A stretch of 64,000 nucleotides of DNA from Tolypothrix sp. PCC 7712 (GCF_025860405.1 NZ_CP063785.1:186001-250000); one strand, 5' to 3'. Shown: positions 1-9,542, numbered from the stretch's first letter. Numbers and translations are program-made. Notes: generated from the letters alone by a model not told the origin.

Positions 1-147
1 GCGATGGTGAATATTCAAGCTATATCGCAACTGTTTCCTAATGCTGATCAGACTCTCAAGTTGCTGCTGCAAAGGGAGTTGATTGAGGAAATTGGGCAAG
101 ATTATGGCTTTAGTGTGGAGTTGATTCGCCGTTGGTTTACTCTGTAA
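1..147 (+). CDS. C-terminal end of a protein, possibly a STAND/AAA-type ATPase (5' truncated by window)
   Basis: An open frame runs from the first base to a TAA at 145-147, giving the last 48 residues of a longer protein. The peptide is helical, with a run of leucines, a RELIEEIG stretch and the ending VELIRRWF. Cyanobacterial AAA/STAND signalling ATPases often end in a winged-helix segment with a similar motif, where a basic-aromatic pair closes the domain. That family assignment is inference, since no nucleotide-binding motif is in the window. The stop codon lies directly at the junction with a 42-bp tandem repeat, so the repeat may have arisen at or truncated the 3' end of the gene. Confidence 0.5.
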   Translation, partial: AMVNIQAISQLFPNADQTLKLLLQRELIEEIGQDYGFSVELIRRWFTL

Positions 148-420
148 CAACTTGCGCGGAACACGGAAATGTTAAAGCTGAAGTTCCTACAACTTGCGCG
201 GAACACGGAAACGTTAAAGCTGAAGTTTCTACAGCTTGCGCGAAACACGGAAATGTTAAAGCTGAAGTTCCTACAGCTTGCGCGGAACACGGAAATGTTA
301 AAGCTGAAGTTCCTACAGCTTGCGCGGAACACGGAAATGTTAAAGCTGAAGTTCCTACAGCTTTAACGGAAGTTTCTACAACTCAAGCAGAACCTGAAAA
401 CGTTGAGGCGCAAGTTTCTA
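148..420. repeat. 42-bp minisatellite, five near-identical units plus degenerate units
   Basis: Units begin at 148, 190, 232, 274 and 316 and differ by only a few bases. A half unit at 358-378 and a degraded unit at 379-420 follow. Because 42 is a multiple of three, several frames stay open on both strands and produce artificial 14-residue repeat peptides. I do not call these genes. Confidence 0.9.
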
Positions 421-448
421 CAGTAACGCACCGCCAACGATCAGCTAA

Positions 449-503
449 TACCAAATCAAATAATGTTGGCGACAGATAAATTCTTTGTAGGGGCATGGCA
501 TCC
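449..503 (+). repeat. Partial copy of an ~84-bp dispersed repeat (family R2)
   Basis: The segment starts TACCAAATCAAATAATG and continues through TTGGCGACAGAT to GTAGGGGCATGG. These blocks match the fuller copy at 50645-50728 read on the opposite strand, with the centre deleted. Confidence 0.65.
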
Positions 504-581
504 ACAATCTTTTGGCATATCAAATATCTTACTGGTGCCGTGCCCTACCCATTAGTCGCGTTCTTTTTTCAAAACTGTACA

Positions 582-634
582 ATATCAAATAATGTTGGCG
601 ACCTATCAATATATTCTAGAGGACATGGCAGTGC
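582..634 (+). repeat. Second partial R2 repeat
   Basis: It shares AATCAAATAATG-like sequence, TTGGCGAC and TCAATATATTCTAGA with the copies at 10543-10608 and 50645-50728. It abuts the R1 element that starts at 640. Confidence 0.65.
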
Positions 635-639
635 CCAGT

Positions 640-826
640 GGTGCCAACTTCAGCTAAAAGCGATATAGGGCGGGCATTGTACAAATACCTCACACCCTCA
701 TCCCCTAACCCCTTCTCCCCCAGGAGAAGGGGAATTAAATCTCTTGCTCCCCTCTCCCGGCGGGAGAGGGGCTGGGGGTGAGGGCGAAACCTTGCAACAA
801 AGAGGGTTTTACGTTAAGTTGACACC
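640..826 (+). mobile_element. MITE-like element R1, copy 1
   Basis: This 187-bp element has terminal inverted repeats close to GGTGTCAACTTAA. Two internal hairpins are built from CCCTTCTCC/GGAGAAGGG and CCTCTCCC/GGGAGAGG. Four further copies occur at 9748, 16758, 21232 and 24970. Here the inverted repeat extends outward to GCCCAGTGGTG / CACCACTGGGC. It encodes nothing and looks like a non-autonomous element; no matching transposase is in the window. Confidence 0.8.
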
Positions 827-903
827 ACTGGGCGACAACACACCCTACGCATCCCCTGCTATTACCAATTACCAATTACCCAATAACCAATGACAAATGC
901 CAA

Positions 904-2736
904 CTACTCAATTTTGAGGTTAAATGGTAAACGTGCGTAGACTCCTTGGGGATCGTTCATTTTTTGCATAACTGATAATTCCTCTTGGAGTTTGGCAAAT
1001 TCGGCGGTGAGGGGATTGGATTGTTTTACCTGCGCCTTGGGAATTCCTAAAACACTGCGCGCTTCTTGGGTGGATATGCCAAAAAAGCGTTCTTCAAAGC
1101 TGCTATTTTGGGGATATTCTTTGACTTGCCAATCTTTGCCGAGTTTTGCTTGTTTGGCTGCATATTCTATCGCTGCACTCAATCCGCCAATTTCATCGAC
1201 TAAACCAATTTCTTTGGCGGCTGTACCAGACCAAACTCTACCTTGGGCAATTTCTGCTACTCTGGTTCCTGGGAGTTTGCGACCTTGAGATACTTTATTG
1301 AGGAACATATTGTAAATGCGGTTAACACTGCGCTGATAAAGTGCTAACTCTTCGGGTGATTTGGGACGCGAAACCGTTTGACTATCAGCATAACGTCCAG
1401 TTTTCACAGAATCCCAGGTAACACCATGATCATTGGCTAATTTTTGTCCGTTGAATAGTAAACCAAATACGCCAATGGAACCTGTAATAGTATTGGGTTC
1501 AGCAAAAATCCGGTTAGAATCGCTAGCTATCCAGTAACCACCAGAGGCGGCGACATCTCCCATAGAAACTACTACTGGTTTGACTTGACGAGTTAATCGC
1601 ACTTCGCGTTGCATGACTTCGGCGGCTGTAGCGCTACCACCAGGACTATTAACTCGCAAAATCACAGCTTTGATATCATCGTCTTGGCGGAGTTTGTTGA
1701 AGATTTTCGCATAGCGATCGCCTCCTACTTCACCATCGCCACCTTTACCATCAACTATCTCGCCTTCTGCATAGACTACAGCAATTTTATTTTTGGATTT
1801 GCGTTCTACACCCAATGTTTTCCCAGGAACTTGGGCGTATTCACTGAGGCTAATTTGGCGGAAGGTTTTATCATCTTTATCGCTATCGGTTAATTTTTTC
1901 AAATCGCTTACCACTTCATCAAGATAAGCTACCCGATCTACTAAACCATTAGACTTGGCTTGTGGTGCTTCTAATACTGCTTGATTATCTGCGATCGCCT
2001 GTAATTTGTCTGCGCCCATTTTGCGACTTCCACCCACAGCAACGCGCCATTCTCGCCAAACATCATCTAACAATTTCTGCGTTTGTTCGCGGTTTTCTGG
2101 ACTCAGTTGTTTCAAAATAAAGGGTTCGACTGCGCCTTTAAATTTCCCGACGCGCACCACCTGTACCCCAATCCCATATTTCTCTAATGCACCAGCCAGA
2201 AACATCGGCTGAGAACTTAAACCGTTAACTTCCATCATCCCCAAGGGATTCAGCACAACAGTATCGGCTACGGAACTGAGATAATAATCTTTTTCGTCCC
2301 AGTCTTTACCATAAGCTATTACCTTTTTCCCCGCCGCACGGAACTGCTGCAATTCTTGGCGAATTTCCTTTAAGGATGCATAACCTGCACCATTACTTCC
2401 CGCCTGGCTTGCATCTAGATAAATACCTACAATTCTTGGATCGCGTCGCGCCTTTTCTAAGGTATCCAAAACGCTGCGAAGTCCCATTCTGTTTTCTTCT
2501 ACACCTGAGACTACCTTCTCAATAAAGCCATCAGTTTTTGGTTCGCCATCGGTGATGTTCATTGATAAGTCAAAAACAATCATAGATTTATCTTTGACTT
2601 CCGGCCCCGTATCTTTAGAACTAGCAGCAGCAAATAGCAATAAAAATAGTCCAGTAGTACCAATACCACTAAAAATAATAAGTCCTAATAAGCTGCCAAC
2701 CAAGCTGGCAAAGGTTTGTTGAACAAAAGTACGCAT
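904..2736 (-). CDS. sppA: Signal peptide peptidase SppA, 67K type (protease IV)
   Basis: This 610-residue protein has the length of the double-domain (67K) SppA class, whose members cleave residual signal peptides in the membrane. An N-terminal hydrophobic segment (about residues 10-38) would anchor it. The catalytic lysine is expected at K200 in GKFKGAVEPF and the nucleophile at S398 in GDVAASGGYWIA, matching the E. coli K209/S409 contexts. The SPGGSATAAEV loop (about 374) is also typical. In cyanobacteria SppA homologues have been linked to light acclimation and phycobilisome turnover (family knowledge). The gene stands alone, with an R1 element downstream. No clear Shine-Dalgarno sequence precedes the ATG. 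Confidence 0.95.
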   Translation of the reverse strand: MRTFVQQTFASLVGSLLGLIIFSGIGTTGLFLLLFAAASSKDTGPEVKDKSMIVFDLSMNITDGEPKTDGFIEKVVSGVEENRMGLRSVLDTLEKARRDPRIVGIYLDASQAGSNGAGYASLKEIRQELQQFRAAGKKVIAYGKDWDEKDYYLSSVADTVVLNPLGMMEVNGLSSQPMFLAGALEKYGIGVQVVRVGKFKGAVEPFILKQLSPENREQTQKLLDDVWREWRVAVGGSRKMGADKLQAIADNQAVLEAPQAKSNGLVDRVAYLDEVVSDLKKLTDSDKDDKTFRQISLSEYAQVPGKTLGVERKSKNKIAVVYAEGEIVDGKGGDGEVGGDRYAKIFNKLRQDDDIKAVILRVNSPGGSATAAEVMQREVRLTRQVKPVVVSMGDVAASGGYWIASDSNRIFAEPNTITGSIGVFGLLFNGQKLANDHGVTWDSVKTGRYADSQTVSRPKSPEELALYQRSVNRIYNMFLNKVSQGRKLPGTRVAEIAQGRVWSGTAAKEIGLVDEIGGLSAAIEYAAKQAKLGKDWQVKEYPQNSSFEERFFGISTQEARSVLGIPKAQVKQSNPLTAEFAKLQEELSVMQKMNDPQGVYARLPFNLKIE

Positions 2737-2849
2737 AGAGTATGAAGGCTGAAGTATGAAGTATGAAATATGAATGATGAACTATAAATAACGCAAAACT
2801 TGTTAAGATAGACCCTCATGGAAAAACCAAGGGCTAAAAATTCCTTTCC

Positions 2850-2993
2850 CCAGTCCCCAATCCCCAGTCCCCAGTCCCTAATCCCCAATCCCCATTACCC
2901 CTTATCCCCAGAGGGGGCCCCGAGTTCCCCAATCCCCAGTCCCCAATCCCCAGTCCCCAATCCCCAGTCCCTAATCCCCAGTCCCCTACAATT
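2850..2993. repeat. Short tandem repeats of a CCCCAGT/CCCCAAT heptamer
   Basis: Heptamer-like CCCCAGT and CCCCAAT units alternate here. They surround a non-repeated island ending in CCCCGAGTTCCCCAATC. The same island embedded in the same repeats recurs at 8024-8180, so the two arrays share a common origin. Cyanobacterial STRR arrays look like this. Confidence 0.85.
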
Positions 2994-3033
2994 CACCCTG
3001 AAAATTTCCATCTGTGTGTTACATACGTGGTTA

Positions 3034-4101
3034 CTATTGTATCCGTTGTAAACTTCCAGAAAGCTTTAATTGTTCTAAAGTTGCGTTACCAGTACAGAAT
3101 AAAACTGTTGTAATTTCAGCAATTAATACCTCAACTAAATCCTTCACTGCGGCTTCGGATAAAGCTGCTGCTTGCAAAAATGGCATTGCTAAACCAGCGA
3201 TATCTGCTCCCAGTGCGATCGCTTTTGCGACATCCAAGCCATGACGCAACCCACCCGAAGCGATTAATGGTACATCTGGTGCGATCGCACGAATTGCTGT
3301 AATACAATCGGCCGTTGGTAAACCCCAATCAGCAAAAGTCTTACCTAAACGACGTTGCAAAGCATTATCCGCCCGTTCGCTTTCCACCTTAGCCCAAGAT
3401 GTACCCCCTGCACCCGCCACATCAATCGCCTTAACTCCCGCCGCTAGCAATTTTTCCGCCATAACTGCAGAAATTCCATTACCTACTTCCTTGACAATCA
3501 CTGGCACTGGCAGTTCATTGCACAATATACATATCTTGTCAAGCAGTCCGCGAAAATTCGTATCTCCCTTGGATTGAATGCATTCTTGTAGAGGGTTGAG
3601 GTGCAAAATCAAAGCATCAGCTTCTAAAATCTCGATGACGCGCAGACATTCAGCCAAACCATATTTATAGTTAAGTTGCACAGCCCCCAAATTCGCCAGT
3701 AACAACACATCAGGAGCATACTTGCGAACCGCAAAAGTATCAGCCACCTGGGGTTTCTCCACCGCTACACGCTGAGAACCCACACCCATAGCAATTTTGT
3801 ACTCTTGAGCCACTTCTGCCAAGCGGCGGTTAATAATTCCCGCTTCTTCAGTTCCCCCTGTCATAGAAGAAATTAACAGAGGCGCGCCTAGCTGTTTTCC
3901 CAAGAAATTAGTACTGATATCAATATCATTGCGGTCTAATTCTGGTAAACAAGAATGGCTGAAACGATAGCGTTCCAATCCACTAGTTATTTCGTGACAT
4001 TGAACATCTTCTTCTAAACAGATACGAATATGTTCAGCTTTCCGAGACTGAGTTTGTGCCGAGATGCTGGTAGGAACGTTCACTGGTAGATCATAATCCA
4101 A
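3034..4101 (-). CDS. fni: Type II isopentenyl-diphosphate delta-isomerase (FMN-dependent)
   Basis: The 355-residue enzyme interconverts isopentenyl and dimethylallyl diphosphate. These are the precursors of carotenoids, quinone tails, phytol and hopanoids. Type II signatures run in order: RKAEHIRIC near the N-terminus, SSMTGG at about residue 79 (flavin binding), [32 protein letters not shown] and [20 protein letters not shown] near the end. Length and motif order match the family throughout. The ATG at 4101 is followed by a somewhat variable leader before RKAEH. The upstream neighbour is a 9-bp tandem repeat, then a GTPase gene on the same strand. Confidence 0.96.
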   Translation of the reverse strand: MDYDLPVNVPTSISAQTQSRKAEHIRICLEEDVQCHEITSGLERYRFSHSCLPELDRNDIDISTNFLGKQLGAPLLISSMTGGTEEAGIINRRLAEVAQEYKIAMGVGSQRVAVEKPQVADTFAVRKYAPDVLLLANLGAVQLNYKYGLAECLRVIEILEADALILHLNPLQECIQSKGDTNFRGLLDKICILCNELPVPVIVKEVGNGISAVMAEKLLAAGVKAIDVAGAGGTSWAKVESERADNALQRRLGKTFADWGLPTADCITAIRAIAPDVPLIASGGLRHGLDVAKAIALGADIAGLAMPFLQAAALSEAAVKDLVEVLIAEITTVLFCTGNATLEQLKLSGSLQRIQ

Positions 4102-4191
4102 GCTGTTGCCATCACTATTGTTACAGCCTCAGGGATTATAGGGAATGGTAATTGGTAATTGGTAATTGGTAATTGTAATTTCTTTCCTGCT

Positions 4192-4330
4192 TCCTCATCT
4201 CCCTCATCTCCCTCATCTCCCTCATCCCCCTCATCCCCCTCATCCCCCTCATCTCCCTCATCTCCCTCATCCCCCTCATCCCCCTCATCCCCCTCATCCC
4301 CCTCATCCCCCTCATCTCCCTCATCCCCCA
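4192..4330. repeat. 9-bp tandem repeat CTCATCYCC, about 15 units
   Basis: Units alternate between CTCATCTCC and CTCATCCCC. The array touches the 3' end of the GTPase gene, and the last bases of that CDS lie in it. It creates spurious DEG and PHP repeat frames. Confidence 0.92.
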
Positions 4331-5685
4331 CCCCCTAACTCCTGGCGTAAGCGATAAACAATCGTGTTCGGCTCGACTTGGGAAAGAATTTCTTGAATGA
4401 CGGTGTTAGCGCCTAATTGTCCCCAGGTGCAGCCGTTTTCTAGGTACACTTGTGCGGCTTTTCCTACAGCATAGGCTCCATAACCGGCGATTCCGGCTTG
4501 GGCGATCGCACTGCCGGCGGAGGCGGTAATATTGATGGGATTGTCACCGCTAGCTAGGGCTGCAGTACTTTTGCCTAAACCGAATAAAAAGCTACTGCCT
4601 AATTCACTCAGCAATAAGCCCCCAGAACTTAATAAAATCGTTTTTAAGATTTTCCCAGCTTCATAGCTAGTGATGGGTAAACCATACAACCGCGCTAGGG
4701 AACGAATTAATAGTAAATCGGCAATAGCACCGCCTAAAATATCTAACACGGCGATGGGGTTGAGTCCGACTACCAAAGCCTTGTATTTGGTAAACTGCCA
4801 AATAATCTCTTCGGCTTCTCGTTGGCGTAAGTCGATAGTTTTTTGAGCGATCGCGGCTTCTGCTTCCCTTGCTTGGATGAGTGCATTTAACGCTAACAGC
4901 GATCGCCCTTCACGGTTGAGAATATTTAATATTGTCTGTTTGAGTTCATCTACTTGGGTGGGTGGTGTCTCCCATTCATAAGTTACACTTCCATCAGGCC
5001 ACTCAACCCGCACTTCCATTGGTGCTGGTTCCGCCGCTACCATGACAATCTCATCGGGTAACAAAGGCTCGGCTTCAGGATGTCCAGCACCCAACTGTTG
5101 CAAATTCTGGTAAATCTTGGCTCTATCTGTATCTGGGTATAGGTCGATTTTGTTAAATACTAAAATTAGGGGCTTTTGGGCTTGGCGTAAATCTAGTAGC
5201 GCTTCATACTCTGTGCGCGTAATATCACCAGAGACTACAAACAAAATTAAATCGGCTTGGCGCGCTACTTCTGTTGCCATTTGCGCTCGTGATTCGCCTT
5301 CAATTTCATCCAATCCAGGTGTATCAATTAATTCTACCTGTACCTTACCTCCTGGTTGCCAGCGCACAGAACGGGGCCATTGCGTCACGCCATTTAAAGG
5401 GCCAGTTTGTAGAACCTTGTCCCCTAATAAAGCATTCAACACCGCCGACTTTCCCCGACTCACCAAACCAAAAGCCGCAATTTTAATCACATTTGAGTCT
5501 AGTTTGTTGAGTGTGGTACTCAAAGCCTCCAATTCTGGCTTTACCAAACCCGCCAATTCTGGATTAGATGCAAGCTGTCCTGACTTGCGAAGATATCCAT
5601 ACCAAGACAACGCTTGTCGGAGACTAGCACGCGCACGGTTTAAATGAGTTTCTTGCAAATTACGCACTGGATTGGCTTCAGTCAA
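4321..5685 (-). CDS. Era/dynamin-like GTPase with C-terminal DUF697-type membrane region
   Basis: This 454-residue GTP-binding protein shows a P-loop GLVSRGKS at residues 73-80, a DTPG G3 motif at 121-124 and an NKID G4 motif at 178-181. After the G domain comes a charged helix (about 265-290). A long glycine/alanine-rich hydrophobic part follows (about 300-430), resembling DUF697 regions thought to contact membranes. The most upstream in-frame start is TTG at 5685; a GTG seven codons further in is possible, and neither has a clear ribosome site. The function in cyanobacteria is not established. Membrane remodelling or stress signalling would be typical guesses for the family. Confidence 0.85.
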   Translation of the reverse strand: MTEANPVRNLQETHLNRARASLRQALSWYGYLRKSGQLASNPELAGLVKPELEALSTTLNKLDSNVIKIAAFGLVSRGKSAVLNALLGDKVLQTGPLNGVTQWPRSVRWQPGGKVQVELIDTPGLDEIEGESRAQMATEVARQADLILFVVSGDITRTEYEALLDLRQAQKPLILVFNKIDLYPDTDRAKIYQNLQQLGAGHPEAEPLLPDEIVMVAAEPAPMEVRVEWPDGSVTYEWETPPTQVDELKQTILNILNREGRSLLALNALIQAREAEAAIAQKTIDLRQREAEEIIWQFTKYKALVVGLNPIAVLDILGGAIADLLLIRSLARLYGLPITSYEAGKILKTILLSSGGLLLSELGSSFLFGLGKSTAALASGDNPINITASAGSAIAQAGIAGYGAYAVGKAAQVYLENGCTWGQLGANTVIQEILSQVEPNTIVYRLRQELGGGG

Positions 5686-5836
5686 GGTGAAATTGAGAAC
5701 AAATTACATCTCTATTTTGCGCTAAATTCTCATCGCTCCTTGTTATGAAAGTTCACAAAGCTGGTTTGGTTTTTGGGGAGAAGTGCTTTTGCCGGAGGCG
5801 TTGGCAGAGCGATCGCTTAAAATTAAAACTACTCCC

Positions 5837-5960
5837 AATACTGCTCGGTTAAGGATTTTCAACTCGGAATTGGGTTTGGGGAAAAGGTTAAAGGGTAAGG
5901 GTTAAAGGTTTTTTCTTGCCCTTTTTCCCCTTCCCCTTTTACCCTTAACCGACAAGTATT
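5837..5960 (+). mobile_element. MITE-like element R3, copy 1
   Basis: The ends are an imperfect inverted repeat, AATACTGCTCGGTTAAGG against CCTTAACCGACAAGTATT. The core shares GGTTTGGGGAAAAGGTTAAA and the following GGGTAAGGGTTAAAGG block with 55723-55832. It is non-coding and lies just upstream of the ParD-like gene. Confidence 0.75.
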
Positions 5961-5987
5961 GAAACTACTCCTACTCCTAAAAAATCC

Positions 5988-6233
5988 ATGCAAATCTTTT
6001 TGCCACCTGAAGTAGAAGCCTTGGTACAACGCCAAATTACTAGCGGGAAGTATCAAAACGCCATCGAAGTGATTCTTGCAGGGATAAAACTTCTAGAACA
6101 ACAAGAAGATATCTATCAAGGACGACTACAAGAGCTGCAACAAGCAGCACAGATTGGGTTAGAAGCATCTCAACGGGGTGAAGTTGTTGAAGGCTCAACT
6201 GCAATGGCTCAAATTCGAGCCAATTTGCGTTAG
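5988..6233 (+). CDS. ParD-like antitoxin (CC2985/ParD family), orphan
   Basis: The 81-residue protein starts with a ribbon-like IFLPPEVEALV strand, then the SGKYQNAIEVILAGIKLLE helix pair typical of ParD ribbon-helix-helix antitoxins. It ends with a charged toxin-binding tail (RLQELQQAAQIGLEASQRGE). ParD proteins repress their own operon and neutralise ParE, a gyrase-targeting toxin. The parE gene normally follows directly. Here only 22 bp separate the stop from the end of a convergent Phd-like gene, so no toxin fits. It may be a relic or may act on a toxin encoded elsewhere. Confidence 0.8.
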   Translation: MQIFLPPEVEALVQRQITSGKYQNAIEVILAGIKLLEQQEDIYQGRLQELQQAAQIGLEASQRGEVVEGSTAMAQIRANLR

Positions 6234-6255
6234 CTTTCGTGCAGCGTCCATATTC

Positions 6256-6531
6256 TCAACTACGCACATCAAGCGCAGTCAGACGCTTGAGTTCTGCTGT
6301 AAAAGTTTCCGTTCCAACCATCCGCGAATTTGCGAGTGCGGTTTGGGCTTGTTGACCTAAAATTAAATCTTCTAATTGAGTAAGTCGGTTCATTAATTGC
6401 TCGTAGTTTTCCACCGACATAATTACATAGCTAGGCTGCGACTCTTCTGTGAGTAAAACAGGCTCAACAGCAGCTTGATTTAATACTTCACTATGGATAG
6501 TTTGGATTTCTTTAATCGAAAATTGTTGCAT
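6256..6531 (-). CDS. Phd/YefM-type antitoxin, orphan
   Basis: The 91-residue protein has the Phd/YefM pattern. A short N-terminal strand-helix (IKEIQTIHSEVLNQAAVEPVLL) is followed by the SYVIMSVENYEQLMNRL segment, then a long charged tail. Partners are usually Doc, YoeB or RelE-like toxins encoded just downstream. The downstream DNA here is instead the convergent ParD-like gene. The two antitoxins are therefore tail to tail with no toxin between or beside them. Confidence 0.8.
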   Translation of the reverse strand: MQQFSIKEIQTIHSEVLNQAAVEPVLLTEESQPSYVIMSVENYEQLMNRLTQLEDLILGQQAQTALANSRMVGTETFTAELKRLTALDVRS

Positions 6532-6913
6532 CTTAACAACTTAAGCACAATTTCTTAACTCTATTTTACTGTTTTACCCACTAATCACCTAATAAAGACA
6601 TAATTGATTGTCTTCTTCCTCCTCTGCTTCCTCTGCTCCCCTGCTCCCTCTGCTCACCAAGGCGATTAATTATTTTTGTATTTAGTCGAGTAAAATCGCC
6701 AAAGCTTGTTGTGCGTTACTAATATTCACGAAATTTGGTACTCCCAAAAAATAAAATACATAAGCATATAGCGATAAACCAATGTAACCTCAGGCGATCG
6801 CAGTTTTCAGGTTGCTCAGTTTTATTTAATGACCATAGGCAACTGATAAACCTGATAATTATCTTGGTTTCCACCTGTCTACTTAGTTATCTTGCCTCTA
6901 TTTTTGCAAGCCG
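6532..6913. other. Intergenic, no convincing gene
   Basis: It holds a short CCTCTGCTTCC/CTCCCCTGCTCC low-complexity stretch (about 6614-6658) and a HIP1-like GCGATCGC near 6795. A 60-codon open frame at 6735-6917 has no family resemblance and is not called. Confidence 0.5.
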
Positions 6914-7864
6914 ATGAACAACAAGCTAAAACCAGACTGGGCGGGAGAAGATACACTCTCCAAGTTTGTCAATCTCTTGATCCAAACAAAACCCATCTAT
7001 CAATTGATGAAGCAGCAAGCCAGGAAAGTACTCATCAAAACTGCTGAGAAAAATGGTGTTCCCTGGCGCAAAAACTACGAGGCGCTCAAATCATCGGGAG
7101 TCAAACAGCAAATGGCGGAGGTGACTAACCCCAATGTTGTTTATCCTGACTACTATCAAGTACCTTTCCACGCCTACAATGAAGGTAATCTTTGCTGGGA
7201 TGCTGCTTTTGAAACAGAACCAGCTACCTACGCAATGGCGTTGCGGGTTTGGCCGAAAGAAAACTTAACATGGGAAGTAGCTCATGCAAGGCTCAGAGGT
7301 AGTTTTCACGAAGTTCTCGCCAAATATGGGCCGCAAGAAGTAAGAGATATTCTCGATATAGGTTGCTCAGTGGGTATTTCCACTCAAGCCTTACACCGCT
7401 ACTACCAACAAAAGCAGAGTCATCCAGTGCGGACAGTGGGGCTGGATTTATCACCTTATATGCTCACCGTCGCCCGCAAACGCGATGTCAATCATGAGAT
7501 ATCCGAGTGGATACACGCCCAAGCTGAAAATACAGGGCTACCAGATAACTCTTTTGATTTAGTCACGCTCCAGTTTGTGACTCATGAACTTCCTGGGTAT
7601 GCTAGTCAAGCAATTTTCGCAGAAGCTTTGCGACTACTGCGACCTGGTGGTGCGATCGCACTGGTAGATAATAACCCAAAATCCAGCGTCATTCAAAACC
7701 TGCCACCAGTTCTATTTACATTAATGAAAAGCACCGAACCCTGGAGCGATGAATACTACACTTTTAATATTGAAGCCACATTGCAGTCAGTCGGCTTTGC
7801 TCAACCAATTACCGTAGCCAGCGATCCTCGCCATCGCACCATCGTAGCCAAAAAACCCGCTTAG
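6914..7864 (+). CDS. Class I SAM-dependent methyltransferase
   Basis: The 316-residue protein has an N-terminal extension of about 130 residues, then a Rossmann methyltransferase domain. Motif I is [12 protein letters not shown] (about 148-159), the acidic ribose-binding strand is [11 protein letters not shown], and the motif IV/post region is [14 protein letters not shown] followed by [14 protein letters not shown]. This is the Methyltransf_11/25 layout. The substrate cannot be deduced: the N-terminal part is not one I recognise and no pathway genes are adjacent. The stop codon lies at the edge of a MITE-like element (7863-7998). Confidence 0.85.
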   Translation: MNNKLKPDWAGEDTLSKFVNLLIQTKPIYQLMKQQARKVLIKTAEKNGVPWRKNYEALKSSGVKQQMAEVTNPNVVYPDYYQVPFHAYNEGNLCWDAAFETEPATYAMALRVWPKENLTWEVAHARLRGSFHEVLAKYGPQEVRDILDIGCSVGISTQALHRYYQQKQSHPVRTVGLDLSPYMLTVARKRDVNHEISEWIHAQAENTGLPDNSFDLVTLQFVTHELPGYASQAIFAEALRLLRPGGAIALVDNNPKSSVIQNLPPVLFTLMKSTEPWSDEYYTFNIEATLQSVGFAQPITVASDPRHRTIVAKKPA

Positions 7865-7998
7865 GGATTCCACATAAAAAAATAACCAATCGCTTTGGTA
7901 AGCTATGGGAGCAGAGGAAGCAGAGGAAGCAGAGGAAGAATAATACAATGATGGTCTTCGCTGCCAAAAAGGGGTAATTTAATTTCTGGAAGTTCCCT
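7863..7998 (+). mobile_element. MITE-like element R4, copy 1
   Basis: It begins AGGGATTCCACATAAA and ends TTTAATTTCTGGAAGTTCCCT minus one base at the boundary; the ends are inverted repeats of AGGGAACTTCCA type. The interior carries GCAGAGGAA repeats. A related copy is at 38030-38158. The element starts inside the methyltransferase stop codon. Confidence 0.75.
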
Positions 7999-8023
7999 AA
8001 CCCTCTGAATTTCCCCAATCCCC

Positions 8024-8180
8024 AATTACCCCTTATCCCCAGAGGGGGCCCCGAGTTCCCCAATCCCCAATCCCCAATCCCCAGTCCCCAATCCCCAATC
8101 CCCAATCCCCAATCCCCAATCCCCAGTCCCCAGTCCCCAGTCCCCAGTCCCCAATCCCCAGTCCCCAATCCCCAATCCCC
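8024..8180. repeat. CCCCAAT/CCCCAGT heptamer array, second copy
   Basis: About 18 heptamers follow the same non-repeat island that is found in the 2850-2993 array. Confidence 0.88.
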
Positions 8181-8260
8181 AAAACTTTTTCCAATTTTGC
8201 ATAAACTTGCCAACATGGGCTGATGGGTAAATAAGTAAAGACCTCCTAGAGTTGATTTCT

Positions 8261-8283
8261 CCCCTGCTTACCAGGGGTTTTTT
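8261..8283 (+). terminator. Rho-independent terminator on the plus strand
   Basis: The hairpin CCCCTG-CTTAC-CAGGGG is followed at once by six T residues. No gene lies immediately upstream on the plus strand; the methyltransferase ends about 400 bp earlier. An outer AGACC/GGTCT pairing flanks the hairpin. It may therefore end a short unannotated RNA. Confidence 0.6.
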
Positions 8284-8361
8284 GGTCTATAACGCTGGAA
8301 ATTCATCATTATTGGATTTGGTATGAGTTTTGCGATGCGATCGCAACATCAATACACAGAA

Positions 8362-8391
8362 AAAGCGCCCTCCCAATTGGGAGGGCGCTTT
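8362..8391 (-). terminator. psbA terminator, perfect 30-bp palindrome
   Basis: A perfect palindrome with a GCGCCCTCCC/GGGAGGGCGC core sits 37 bp after the psbA stop codon. It is flanked by A/T runs that would give a U tail for minus-strand transcripts. Confidence 0.9.
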
Positions 8392-8427
8392 CAATTCACA
8401 GAGAAGCTATTACTTTTGTCTCAGAAA

Positions 8428-9510
8428 TTAGCCGTTGATAGCAGGAGCAGTTAGTGCAACAGGTGCTTGCTCACCAGCAGCCAAGTCTAAGGGGAAGTTG
8501 TGAGCGTTACGCTCGTGCATAACTTCCATACCCAAGTTAGCGCGGTTGATGATATCAGCCCAGGTGTTAACTACACGACCTTGAGAATCAATCACTGATT
8601 GGTTGAAGTTGAAACCGTTCAAGTTGAACGCCATTGTGCTTACGCCCAACGCGGTGAACCAGATACCGACTACAGGCCATGCAGCCAAGAAGAAGTGTAG
8701 AGATCGGCTGTTGTTGAAGGATGCGTATTGGAAGATTAGACGACCAAAGTAACCGTGTGCAGCTACGATGTTGTAGGTTTCTTCCTCTTGACCGAACTTG
8801 TAACCGTAGTTTTGAGATTCGTTCTCGGTGGTTTCACGAACCAAGGAGGAGGTTACCAAAGAACCGTGCATTGCGGAGAACAAGCTACCGCCGAATACAC
8901 CAGCCACACCTAACATGTGGAAGGGGTGCATGAGGATGTTGTGTTCTGCTTGGAACACGATCATGAAGTTGAAGGTACCAGAGATACCCAAAGGCATACC
9001 ATCGGAGAATGAACCTTGACCAATGGGGTAGATCAAGAATACTGCTGTTGCTGCTGCTACTGGTGCAGAGAATGCTAGGCAGATCCAAGGACGCATACCC
9101 AAGCGGTAAGACAATTCCCACTCACGACCGAGGTAGCAGAATACGCCGATTAAGAAGTGGAAAATTACCAATTGGTAAGGGCCGCCGTTGTACAACCACT
9201 CATCTAAGGAAGCTGCTTCCCAGATGGGGTAGAAGTGCAAACCAATAGCGTTGGAAGAAGGAACAACTGCACCAGAGACGATGTTGTTTCCGTAGATTAA
9301 GGAACCTGCAACAGGTTCACGGATACCATCGATGTCTACTGGAGGCGCTGCGATGAAGGCGATTACGAAGCAAGCGGTTGCAGCTAGTAGGGTTGGGATC
9401 ATGAGGACACCGAACCAACCGATGTATAAACGGTTATTGGTGCTGGTAATCCATTCGCAGAAGCGATCCCATACGTTAGCGCTCTTGCGCTGTTGTAAGG
9501 TTGCTGTCAT
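8428..9510 (-). CDS. psbA: Photosystem II reaction-centre protein D1
   Basis: The 360-residue D1 protein binds the manganese cluster, TyrZ, P680 chlorophyll and QB. All key residues are in place: Y161, D170, E189, H190, H198, H215, S264, H272, H332, E333, H337 and D342. The C-terminal processing site follows A344, leaving a 16-residue extension. Residue 130 is Glu, the feature of the D1:2 (high-light) form rather than the Gln of D1:1. None of the substitutions of rogue or chlorophyll-f-synthase D1 variants was seen. It is monocistronic, with its own promoter, leader hairpin and terminator. Cyanobacteria usually carry several psbA copies regulated by light (family knowledge). Confidence 0.99.
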   Translation of the reverse strand: MTATLQQRKSANVWDRFCEWITSTNNRLYIGWFGVLMIPTLLAATACFVIAFIAAPPVDIDGIREPVAGSLIYGNNIVSGAVVPSSNAIGLHFYPIWEAASLDEWLYNGGPYQLVIFHFLIGVFCYLGREWELSYRLGMRPWICLAFSAPVAAATAVFLIYPIGQGSFSDGMPLGISGTFNFMIVFQAEHNILMHPFHMLGVAGVFGGSLFSAMHGSLVTSSLVRETTENESQNYGYKFGQEEETYNIVAAHGYFGRLIFQYASFNNSRSLHFFLAAWPVVGIWFTALGVSTMAFNLNGFNFNQSVIDSQGRVVNTWADIINRANLGMEVMHERNAHNFPLDLAAGEQAPVALTAPAING

Positions 9511-9542
9511 TGTTTTATGAATGCGATTAGTGATTTATGAAT

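Noticed and set aside
102..479. Open frames on both strands across the 42-bp repeat (repetitive 14-residue peptides)
   Set aside because: The unit length is a multiple of three, so every stop-free frame stays open; the peptides are artefacts of the minisatellite.
4080..4357. GDEGDEGDE and HPPHPPHLP frames
   Set aside because: They are translations of the 9-bp CTCATCYCC array and part of the flanks.
8428..9510. Rogue or far-red (chlorophyll f synthase-like) D1 variant
   Set aside because: All manganese-cluster, TyrZ and QB residues are present, so it is an ordinary D1.
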